9,625 nt of DNA from Aquiflexum sp041749095 (GTDB lineage Bacteria > Bacteroidota > Bacteroidia > Cytophagales > Cyclobacteriaceae), in the NCBI RefSeq assembly GCF_041749095.1, contig NZ_JBGTCA010000147.1:1-9625 (forward strand), written 5' to 3'. Position 1 is the first letter of the stretch. The number at the start of each line of letters is the position of its first letter. The notes below the pieces were generated by a model. The model had not been told where the DNA came from, made no database searches, and was given only the letters and a program-made list of their open reading frames with translations. A program made the translations under genes and the position numbers. Below are positions 1-6,368 of the stretch, one piece after another.

Positions 1-1122
1 AGCATCGATGTAGAGGCTGTTTACCGCTATATGGACAAACTCTACAACACCCAGAAGGAAAAGGTCCAACAGATAAGTTACGATCATACCCTGGGCATTT
101 TGGAGGGCGGTATCAGGATGGTGTTCTATGATGTGACAACACTGTATTTTGAAATAGAAAAGGAAGATACCCTGCGCAAGACGGGCTTTTCAAAGGACGG
201 GAAGCACCAACATCCCCAGATAGTACTGGGCCTTTTGGTAAGCGTGGGCGGCTATCCGTTGTCATATGATATATTTGAAGGCAACAAATATGAAGGTGAC
301 ACCATGCTGCCGATCATTGATGCGTTCAGGGAAAGATATAAGTTTGAAAGTCTCACCATCGTGGCCGATTCGGGCCTGATCAGCAATAAAAACATAGCAG
401 ATCTGGAAGAAAAGGGTTACAAATACATTTTGGGTGCAAGGATCAAAAACCAGCCCGCCAAGGTTACGCAAGAGATATGCTCACTCAATTTGAAAAACGG
501 GGAAAGTAAGGTGATCTGGAAAGACAAAGGCACTGCCCTGATTATCAACTATTCTGACAAAAGGGCCAAAAAGGATTTTTTCAACAGGGAAAGGGGGCTC
601 AAAAGACTGGAAAAGCAGATTGAATCGGGCAAACTCACAAAATCAAACATCAACAAAAGAGGCTACAACAAATATTTGAAGATGGAGGGCAAAATGGATA
701 TATCCATTGACAGGGAGAAATTTGAGGAAGATGCCAAATGGGACGGATTAAAAGGGTTCCAGACCAATGATCTGGCCCTATCAAAAGAAGATGTCATAGA
801 GAACTACCGACAGCTCTGGAAAATCGAAAAAGCGTTCAGAATTTCCAAGCACGATTTAAGGATCAGGCCTATTTTCCATAGGAAACAAAGAAGGATAGAA
901 GCACATATCTGCCTATCCTTTGCCGCTTATAAGGTATATAAAGAACTTGAGCGCCAGTTATATGATAAAAAGGCAAGCATCAGTGCCGAGAAGGCCATTG
1001 ATATAGCCAAAACAATATTCAGCATACAGGTCAAGGTAATAGGCTCAGACAAAACAATCAATAAAACCATTATTACCAATGACGAGCAAAGGTATCTGGT
1101 CAGACTTTTCAATATTTTTTGA
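1..1122 (+). CDS. IS1634-like (IS4 superfamily) DDE transposase, 5' end outside window
   Basis: Catalyses cut-and-paste movement of an insertion sequence. The frame is open to the left edge, so the real start lies upstream and the Met codon at 31 is probably internal. Numbering from that Met, the DDE triad can be read: D34 in the FYDVTTLYFE strand, D113 in VADSGLIS, and E266 in the Y259-x3-W263-x2-E266-x6-K273 signature, followed by RPIFHRKQRRIEAHI, the usual C-terminal arrangement of this family. The D113-E266 gap of about 150 residues fits the beta-strand insertion domain of IS4-type enzymes. About 373 residues are visible; relatives are usually about 450-580, so the missing part should be the N-terminal region. 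The reading frame is intact with no internal stop, so the element may be active. It converges with the receptor gene to its right. Family-level call is confident; the exact IS name is not assignable. Confidence 0.9.
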   Translation, partial: SIDVEAVYRYMDKLYNTQKEKVQQISYDHTLGILEGGIRMVFYDVTTLYFEIEKEDTLRKTGFSKDGKHQHPQIVLGLLVSVGGYPLSYDIFEGNKYEGDTMLPIIDAFRERYKFESLTIVADSGLISNKNIADLEEKGYKYILGARIKNQPAKVTQEICSLNLKNGESKVIWKDKGTALIINYSDKRAKKDFFNRERGLKRLEKQIESGKLTKSNINKRGYNKYLKMEGKMDISIDREKFEEDAKWDGLKGFQTNDLALSKEDVIENYRQLWKIEKAFRISKHDLRIRPIFHRKQRRIEAHICLSFAAYKVYKELERQLYDKKASISAEKAIDIAKTIFSIQVKVIGSDKTINKTIITNDEQRYLVRLFNIF

Positions 1123-1137
1123 TTTGGGTGTCCCAAA
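1123..1137. repeat. Short perfect inverted repeat directly after the transposase stop
   Basis: TTTGGG and CCCAAA are separated by TGT and begin at the base after the TGA stop. The hairpin has no T-tract on either strand, so it is not a standard terminator. It could lie in or near the right terminal inverted repeat of the insertion sequence, but the left end is outside the window, so the boundary cannot be set. Confidence 0.4.
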
Positions 1138-1216
1138 GAGGAAAACAGGAAAAGATGGGCATATTACATTCTGCTTTTTGAAAAAGAAAGATAGTTGGAC
1201 GGTACCAAAATACCAT

Positions 1217-1245
1217 AAAAAAAGCCCTCAATTTCTTGGGGGCTT
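1217..1245 (-). terminator. Intrinsic terminator of the TonB-dependent receptor gene
   Basis: Read on the minus strand, a 10-bp stem (AAGCCCCCAA pairing with TTGAGGGCTT, one G-T wobble) with a 4-nt loop is followed at once by seven T residues (the A-run at 1217-1223 on the plus strand). It starts 23 bp after the receptor stop codon. The plus-strand side lacks a T-run, so it acts mainly for the receptor transcript and probably only weakly for the converging transposase transcript. Confidence 0.85.
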
Positions 1246-1267
1246 AAATTCAATTCGAAATTCTATA

Positions 1268-4200
1268 TTAATTGAAAGAATATCTGATACCAACCTGCAT
1301 TCTCCAAACATTGTTAATACTGTTTGAAAGTCTGAAAGTTTCATTAATGATATCAGTTGTGCCGGGGTTGGTAGTGATTCGGTAGATTGGCTCATTGTTA
1401 GCATTTAACCCTCTATAGTTTAAAGGATTGCTTTGCCATTCTACCAGAGGAACTCCCCATTCAGAATTCAACAAGTTTCCAACGTTCATAAAATCTAATC
1501 TGAATTCCAACCTGTTTTTATCATCCTTAGTGACATACAACCGTTGAATAAAGCTCAAATCAAAAGTATGTACCCAAGGTCTCAATCCACCATTTCTTTC
1601 AGCCAATTGTCCTCGCTTAGTACTTAAGTAAGGATCTTGATCTATGTATTGATCAAATATTTGAGCTTGTAATTGGGGTGTGTAAATCACCTCGTTCAAT
1701 GTATATTGTTGGAAATTCAATTCTGATGCAGAATTTGGTACATAAATCAATCTATCAGAAGCATCTCCAAAGTTACCGGCATAAGTGTAACTAAATCTAC
1801 CCGCATTTCCACCTTCGTAGAATAGCGAAATAGTCGTGTTTTTGGTATTGTAACCCAAGTTTGCAATCAACCTCTGAGGTTGATCGTGTCCTGCAAAGCT
1901 AATTTCAGGATTATTTCTGTCTATTTGAACCGTGGAAGGCCATAACGATATAGCCTGAGAACCACCTGCGGCATCCAAATCCCTAGCTCTAGAAATTGTA
2001 TAAGCTACACTGGAATAAAATCCTCCTGAGAAGGATTTTTCTAAACTTATTGTTGCAGATACATAATCTGCTCTTCGATCTGCATTAGTCAATAAAAATG
2101 CATTTCTAAAGTCAGGGTCATTAGAATAACCAGCCAGGCCCGGTTGATTTATCCAATAAGGTCTTTCGTCAGGACCATTTAAAGTACCTTCTGGCTCTCT
2201 CAATACTAAGTTATTAGCAATTGGAGTAGATACATCTTTTGAAAAGATAAAATCAAAAGCTCCGATGATTCCAAATGGCAATTGTTTGTCAACCCCTATA
2301 TTGGTTCTCCAAACTTGAGGTAACTTAAAGTTTCTATCAGTTAAATTAAGCTCATTGGAAAGGGTCTGACCTGGATTTTCCGGATTATAGGCGGTAACAT
2401 CAGGATTGAATGTGATTCCTGCATCTATTACTTCTTGACCCTCCAATCCATAACCTCCTCTAATTACACCTGAACCATTAACTTGGTTAGACAACCATAC
2501 AAATGGTATTCGTCCTGAAAATACACCAGTACCACCTCTAATTACAGTAGATCTGTCACCTTTTACATCCCAGTTGACACCAACTCTAGGGGAGAACAAT
2601 GGATTGACTTTAGGGAATGTAGAAATATCAGGAGAGAAAGTGTTACCATCTGGACCAGTAAATGTCTTGTTCAAATTATTCAACAATTCATTTTGTGGAA
2701 TTTCTATTGGGTAGAAAGGAAGATCTACTCTCAGACCTCCGGTAACTTTCAATCGAGAATTAACTTGATATTCATCCTGAAGGTAGAAACCTAGTTGACC
2801 AAATCTAGTTTCATCAGTTGGGGGGGTAGTAGAACCATCCAAAGCAAATCCTTTAGCAAACGCATCTGGATACACATTTGGATTTCTGTTTATCACACCG
2901 TCTACAAATTTGTCATATCCGATATATCTGTAGAAACCATTAAATACCGGGTTAAAGGCATTGTCAAAAGTCATGTATTCAAAGTTTCCACCGATTGTAT
3001 AGGTGTGCTTGCCTTTGAAAATAGAGAAGTTGTTGGTAATGTTAAGAATATTGTTTTCCAACAAGTTTCCTACTGTAAACAACTCATTACCCAATGTCAT
3101 GTAATATAGTGGGTTACCTGATTCATCTGGTTCAACTACCTCTACTAACGGGAATTCTTGACCACCTGGTACACCTCGTTTCGGATCTGTGATGGCAGTA
3201 TATCCAATGTTCAATTGGTTTGACATATTTTGGCCTATCTTACTATTTAATTCTGCTACAATGGACCTAACTCTTCTATCGTTGGTATAATTGGCGTTTC
3301 TGAAGTTTATAGCTTCTACTCCTGTTCTATCGGTATTCCTATATCTAGTTTGAATATATCGGATAGAGTTTCCATTAGTAGGAACATCGGTAAACGCAGA
3401 GTAATCATTATAACGGACAATCAATTTATTGCTTTGGTCGATGTTGAAATCCAACCTTACATTCAACCTGGTCTGTTCAGAATTAAAAGGATACGAATCT
3501 GGAGCCCCAGGATCATAGCTATATATACTGTTAATTCTATCTCTAACAAAATTTGCTTGAGAAAGTGGCACTCTTGAAATAAATTGTCCATCAGGAGTTT
3601 CTCCATCCCTTGCAGCTCTTCTCAAAATAGAAGGTCTTAATTCAGTTTCAGTCTCATAGTTGACAAAGAAGAATAATCTGTCTTTAATGATTGGACCACC
3701 CAACCTAAAGCCCATTATTTCATTTCTTGCGTCGTTTTGGGGTACAAAATTTTCACCGATTTTTGTACCCTGCATCTGATCATTTCTTATGAAATAATAA
3801 GCAGATCCTCTGAAGGTGTTGTCACCTGATTTGGTGATTGCATTCACACCTGCACCGGTAAATCCACCCTGACGTACGTCATATGGAGCTAGGTTTACCT
3901 GAATTTCTTCAATCGCATCCAATGATACAGGGTTTCCACCCGCAAACTGTCCAGAACCAAGTCCGAAGTTATTGTTGTAAATATTACCATCAATTGTGAA
4001 ATTATTGAACCTTGATGATGTACCAGCAAAAGAATTTCCATTAGATTGAGGAGTTAATCTGGTGAAATCATTAATGCTTCTATTTATTGTTGGAAGGGAA
4101 TTGATTCTTTCGCTACCGAGATTCAATGAAGCGCCAGTTCTGTCAGCATCAAAAATACCCATTCTGGTATTTACAACCTCTACCATGTCCAAATCCATAG

Positions 4201-4543
4201 CATCAGACATTTCTGCATTGATGTTGTAGTTTTGACCTAGTGCAAGATTGATATTTTCAGTAACGTTATCTTCAAAACCAACATAGGTAATTGTTACAGT
4301 ATATGGACCGCCTACTCTAATATTTGGTAATACAAATCGACCATCCATGTTAGATACAGCTCCATATCTTGTTCCTGAAGGTGTGTGAACTGCTACTATA
4401 TTAGCTCCTGGAAGGGATTCTCCAGAAACATCTCTAACAACCCCCTGCATACTGGAAGTCGTTACTCCTTGCGAATAAACCATTCCTGTCGTAACGACAA
4501 GCACAAATACTGCAAAAAGACTTTTAAGTAATAATTGCCTCAT
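1268..4543 (-). CDS. Oar-like TonB-dependent outer-membrane receptor with carboxypeptidase-regulatory domain
   Basis: A 1091-residue outer-membrane transporter driven by TonB/ExbBD; the substrate is unknown. Residues 1-24 are a signal peptide with cleavage likely at VYS|QG. Residues about 32-113 form a carboxypeptidase-regulatory-like beta-sandwich (GVVRDVSGESLPGANI, then NMDGRF and YVGFE). LDMVEVV at about 118-124 sits where TonB-box-like EVVV segments occur in related receptors. A plug domain follows (SLPTINRSINDFTRLTP, DAIEEIQV, NAITKSGDNTFRGSAYYF), then a long beta-barrel ending in VGIRYSFN. The NAITKSG/FRGSAYYF pattern and the length match Oar-type receptors rather than SusC. No susD-like gene lies beside it: downstream is a terminator and a transposase, upstream a divergent membrane-protein gene. 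It is therefore probably monocistronic. The start is the Met preceding the signal peptide, with an A/T-rich leader. In Myxococcus, Oar is linked to development and protein secretion; that role is not implied here. Confidence 0.93.
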   Translation of the reverse strand: MRQLLLKSLFAVFVLVVTTGMVYSQGVTTSSMQGVVRDVSGESLPGANIVAVHTPSGTRYGAVSNMDGRFVLPNIRVGGPYTVTITYVGFEDNVTENINLALGQNYNINAEMSDAMDLDMVEVVNTRMGIFDADRTGASLNLGSERINSLPTINRSINDFTRLTPQSNGNSFAGTSSRFNNFTIDGNIYNNNFGLGSGQFAGGNPVSLDAIEEIQVNLAPYDVRQGGFTGAGVNAITKSGDNTFRGSAYYFIRNDQMQGTKIGENFVPQNDARNEIMGFRLGGPIIKDRLFFFVNYETETELRPSILRRAARDGETPDGQFISRVPLSQANFVRDRINSIYSYDPGAPDSYPFNSEQTRLNVRLDFNIDQSNKLIVRYNDYSAFTDVPTNGNSIRYIQTRYRNTDRTGVEAINFRNANYTNDRRVRSIVAELNSKIGQNMSNQLNIGYTAITDPKRGVPGGQEFPLVEVVEPDESGNPLYYMTLGNELFTVGNLLENNILNITNNFSIFKGKHTYTIGGNFEYMTFDNAFNPVFNGFYRYIGYDKFVDGVINRNPNVYPDAFAKGFALDGSTTPPTDETRFGQLGFYLQDEYQVNSRLKVTGGLRVDLPFYPIEIPQNELLNNLNKTFTGPDGNTFSPDISTFPKVNPLFSPRVGVNWDVKGDRSTVIRGGTGVFSGRIPFVWLSNQVNGSGVIRGGYGLEGQEVIDAGITFNPDVTAYNPENPGQTLSNELNLTDRNFKLPQVWRTNIGVDKQLPFGIIGAFDFIFSKDVSTPIANNLVLREPEGTLNGPDERPYWINQPGLAGYSNDPDFRNAFLLTNADRRADYVSATISLEKSFSGGFYSSVAYTISRARDLDAAGGSQAISLWPSTVQIDRNNPEISFAGHDQPQRLIANLGYNTKNTTISLFYEGGNAGRFSYTYAGNFGDASDRLIYVPNSASELNFQQYTLNEVIYTPQLQAQIFDQYIDQDPYLSTKRGQLAERNGGLRPWVHTFDLSFIQRLYVTKDDKNRLEFRLDFMNVGNLLNSEWGVPLVEWQSNPLNYRGLNANNEPIYRITTNPGTTDIINETFRLSNSINNVWRMQVGIRYSFN

Positions 4544-4604
4544 AATTTTTGTTTTTAATAGTAAATTGATTGTGTGTTAGAAATTCAGCTTTTGTTTTCC
4601 GCTA

Positions 4605-4612
4605 CAAATGTA
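4605..4612 (-). promoter_or_regulatory. Candidate Bacteroidota -7 box (TACATTTG) for the receptor gene
   Basis: On the minus strand TACATTTG matches the Bacteroidota sigma consensus TAnnTTTG exactly and lies about 62 bp before the receptor start codon, implying a leader of roughly 50-55 nt. A TTG -33 element at normal spacing is not evident, so the promoter may depend on an activator. The box sits in a 14-bp palindrome (GCTACA-AA-TGTAGC, 4601-4614) that could also be an operator. Confidence 0.45.
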
Positions 4613-4640
4613 GCCGGGTAATCCTAGTTTTTATTTTTGT

Positions 4641-4684
4641 AATTGTTAAGTTTTAACATTTATTCACAAGGTTACTTAACAATT
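4641..4684. repeat. Perfect 10-bp inverted repeat with 24-nt spacer
   Basis: AATTGTTAAG (4641-4650) and CTTAACAATT (4675-4684) are exact reverse complements. They lie about 30-70 bp upstream of the receptor -7 box, where an activator or repressor could bind. It could also form a weak A/T-rich stem, but there is no terminator context. Confidence 0.55.
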
Positions 4685-4759
4685 TCTTAACATTGAAAAA
4701 AGGAGGAAATATTATTTTTATCCTGTTTTTTGCATTTTAAACGGTGTAAATGCGTGTAA

Positions 4760-4786
4760 TTTGTTCTTATCAAAAAATTAAGTTTG
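4760..4786 (+). promoter_or_regulatory. Possible promoter for the YhhN-family gene
   Basis: TAAGTTTG at 4779-4786 matches TAnnTTTG exactly, and a TTTG at 4760-4763 could serve as -33. The 15-nt spacing is shorter than the usual 19-21, and the implied leader is about 110 nt, so this is only a candidate. Confidence 0.25.
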
Positions 4787-4903
4787 TGTAAACCTGATTG
4801 TGTTAAGAAATCTTTACCATAATGTTATGCAGGGTTTTTGTATAAAAAACGCCTCAATAAGTATATAAACTGTCTATATTTAGAAACAAAAAAATGTCAA
4901 TCA

Positions 4904-5593
4904 ATGAAAAAGAAATACATACTTTGGCTTTATTTATTTTTGTTTGTCAGTATGTTGGATATTTTTTTCACTGCTAACGGAGAATCTGAGTACAGAATTT
5001 ATACCAAACCATTTATTCTCATCACCTTATGGATTTATTTCTATTTCAGCAGCATTGATATAAAAGGGACACTCCTGAGAAAAAGTATCAGTGCCGCATT
5101 GATATTCTCCTGGTTGGGTGATGTACTCCTCCTCTTCCCCAATTTATTCCTTTACGGGCTTGGTGCATTCCTGATGGCCCATATCTGCTATATCATCGGA
5201 TTCAAAATCAGTCAAACCAATCCCTTTGCCATCGGAAAAGTAAATTTTATCCGTTTGTTTTTTGTAAACCTTCCCATTTATATCCTTGCGGCCTATGTCT
5301 ATTTTCTGATCCATCCGGGATTGGGCGTCATGAAAGTACCTGTGGTCATTTACCTTATAGTGATCGTCATGATGGCATCAACAGCCCGCGAAAGGTATCA
5401 AAAAACAATACCCGCCAGTTTTTGGCAGGTATTTATAGGAGCAATGTTGTTTTTGATTTCTGATGGCATCCTGGCCATCAATATGTTTTTCAGGTCATTC
5501 CCCGAATCAGGTGTCCTGGTCATGGGTACATACGTCCTTGCCCAACTATTGATCGTCATGGGTATTCTGGCGCATGTTAAAAATAAGGAGTAA
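4904..5593 (+). CDS. YhhN/TMEM86-family membrane protein (putative lysoplasmalogenase)
   Basis: A 229-residue polytopic inner-membrane protein with about seven to eight hydrophobic segments. The YhhN family includes animal TMEM86B, which cleaves the vinyl-ether bond of lysoplasmalogens; bacterial substrates are mostly unproven. Family hallmarks visible are TKP at 34-36, the acidic motif LGDVLLL (D73), FLMAH (H93) and LISDGILA (D187), the last two acidic motifs being the conserved pair of this family. The ATG at 4904 (MKKKYILW) is preferred to a TTG at 4838, which would add 22 charged, non-hydrophobic residues before the first membrane segment, unlike relatives. The gene is divergent from the receptor and convergent with the bacilliredoxin gene, so it is likely a single-gene unit. 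A paired repeat element starts 12 bp after its stop. Confidence 0.88.
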   Translation: MKKKYILWLYLFLFVSMLDIFFTANGESEYRIYTKPFILITLWIYFYFSSIDIKGTLLRKSISAALIFSWLGDVLLLFPNLFLYGLGAFLMAHICYIIGFKISQTNPFAIGKVNFIRLFFVNLPIYILAAYVYFLIHPGLGVMKVPVVIYLIVIVMMASTARERYQKTIPASFWQVFIGAMLFLISDGILAINMFFRSFPESGVLVMGTYVLAQLLIVMGILAHVKNKE

Positions 5594-5604
5594 GTTTCCT
5601 CCCC

Positions 5605-5714
5605 GTTGTCCGAAGGTTGTGCCTTCGGACCACTGAGTGTAGAGTTTTTAACTCCAATCAATTTGAGCCAGAGGCTCAGAACTCAAAAATCCAAAGCCAC
5701 AGGCTTCGGATAAC
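5605..5714. repeat. 110-bp structured repeat unit, copy 1
   Basis: First of two tandem 110-bp units differing at about 9 positions. The ends are inverted repeats (GTTGTCCGAAG and CTTCGGATAAC, one G-T mismatch). Inside are four small stem-loops: 5608-5630 (9-bp stem GTCCGAAGG/CCTTCGGAC, 5-nt loop), 5642-5654 (GAGTT/AACTC), 5664-5678 (TGAGCC/GGCTCA, AGA loop) and 5694-5706 (AAGCC/GGCTT, ACA loop). It resembles REP/BIME or miniature mobile elements; no transposase for it lies in the window. The first hairpin may also help end the upstream membrane-protein transcript. Confidence 0.85.
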
Positions 5715-5725
5715 GTTATCCGAAG
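5704..5725. repeat. 22-bp perfect palindrome at the junction of the two repeat units
   Basis: The end of unit 1 (CTTCGGATAAC) meets the start of unit 2 (GTTATCCGAAG), giving an uninterrupted 22-bp palindrome. It follows from the abutting terminal inverted repeats, and could form a cruciform or serve as a recognition site. Confidence 0.9.
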
Positions 5726-5824
5726 GTTGTACCTTCGGATCACTGAGTCCGCAGTTTTTAACTCCAATCAATTTGAGCCAGAGGCTCAAAACCCAAAAAT
5801 CCAAAGCCACAGGCTTCGGATAAC
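5715..5824. repeat. 110-bp structured repeat unit, copy 2
   Basis: Same length as the first unit and abutting it with no gap. Its terminal inverted repeats are perfect over 11 bp (GTTATCCGAAG and CTTCGGATAAC). The first hairpin (5718-5740) keeps its 9-bp stem with the outer pair changed from G-C to A-T. The AGA-loop hairpin extends to 8 bp (TTTGAGCC/GGCTCAAA). The unit ends 21 bp before the stop of the minus-strand bacilliredoxin gene, so the pair exactly fills the space between two convergent genes. Confidence 0.85.
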
Positions 5825-5845
5825 AGGTCTTCATCCTTCACCCCC

Positions 5846-6187
5846 TCACCCTTCAACCTTACCCATAATCTCCCCATAACTGATCCCCATGTGGCTGTTG
5901 TCATAGACTGCTTGACCATTTTTGATCAGGATGACTTGGGGGGACTGATGGTAAACACCGAATTCCCGGGCGATTTGATCGGATATATCACGGAAGCTGA
6001 TCAGATCCAAAAAATAGGGAGAAACCTTATCAAAATCGGTATCCTTCCAATTTCGGTTCAACCTGTCAAATGCCATATTACTGATGGAACACCTGCTCGA
6101 ATGTTTAAATATCAGCACAGGCTTATCCTGACTTTGTTTCTTCAGATCTTCAAGTTGTCCGACATTTTCAATTCTTTTCCAATCCAT
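5846..6187 (-). CDS. ytxJ: Monothiol bacilliredoxin-like protein, YtxJ/BrxC family
   Basis: A 113-residue cytoplasmic thioredoxin-fold protein. The family removes bacillithiol from S-bacillithiolated proteins or otherwise acts in bacillithiol redox balance. The active-site region is FKHSSRCSIS with a single cysteine, C33; Firmicutes members carry TCPIS there, so this copy has RCSIS. The later SPQVILIKNGQAVYDNSHMGI stretch contains the cis-Pro (SP) and the last beta strands of the fold. Length matches the family. There are no other cysteines, so the enzyme would work by a monothiol mechanism. It is divergent from the lipoprotein gene (181-bp spacer) and convergent with the YhhN gene. No bacillithiol biosynthesis gene is in the window, so use of that thiol by this organism is inferred. 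The leader has no clear Shine-Dalgarno sequence. Confidence 0.87.
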   Translation of the reverse strand: MDWKRIENVGQLEDLKKQSQDKPVLIFKHSSRCSISNMAFDRLNRNWKDTDFDKVSPYFLDLISFRDISDQIAREFGVYHQSPQVILIKNGQAVYDNSHMGISYGEIMGKVEG

Positions 6188-6368
6188 ACTCTTAATTTTT
6201 CTTAATCCAGATCAGTCCATCAATAATTTTGACCCTAAAATAGTTCCTTTCCTGTAATATTGCCATTTGGAATCCTTCTTTCCCTGATTTAGGGTACATT
6301 TCTTGCAATTGAAAGGCAGCTTAATGTTTCTTTGTTTAAGTGGCAATTGAAAAAACAACCATTGATTT

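Larger units (their letters stand above)
4544..4903. other. 360-bp A/T-rich divergent spacer between receptor and YhhN genes
   Basis: No credible coding frame is present. The spacer holds the receptor -7 box, a perfect 10-bp inverted repeat (AATTGTTAAG at 4641-4650 and CTTAACAATT at 4675-4684), four copies of TGTTAAG/CTTAACA (4644, 4675, 4686, 4801), three GTGTAA copies (4744, 4754, 4786), and a possible plus-strand promoter near 4760-4786. It presumably carries the control region of both divergent genes. Confidence 0.6.

Noticed and set aside
1079..1327. Plus-strand open frame from the transposase end across the terminator into the receptor gene
   Set aside because: It spans an intrinsic terminator and non-coding DNA and has no recognisable domain.
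4838..4903. TTG-initiated N-terminal extension of the YhhN gene
   Set aside because: It adds 22 charged residues with no family counterpart; the ATG at 4904 directly precedes the first membrane segment.
5608..5630. Standard rho-independent terminator for the YhhN gene
   Set aside because: The stem is strong, but no T-run follows directly (the nearest T5 run is 14 nt later), and the hairpin is part of the repeated unit; termination may be a side effect.
5617..5823. A 68-codon plus-strand open frame crossing the tandem repeat units
   Set aside because: It starts with TTG inside a hairpin, is made entirely of repeat DNA, and the two 110-bp units are read in different frames, so no repeated protein results.
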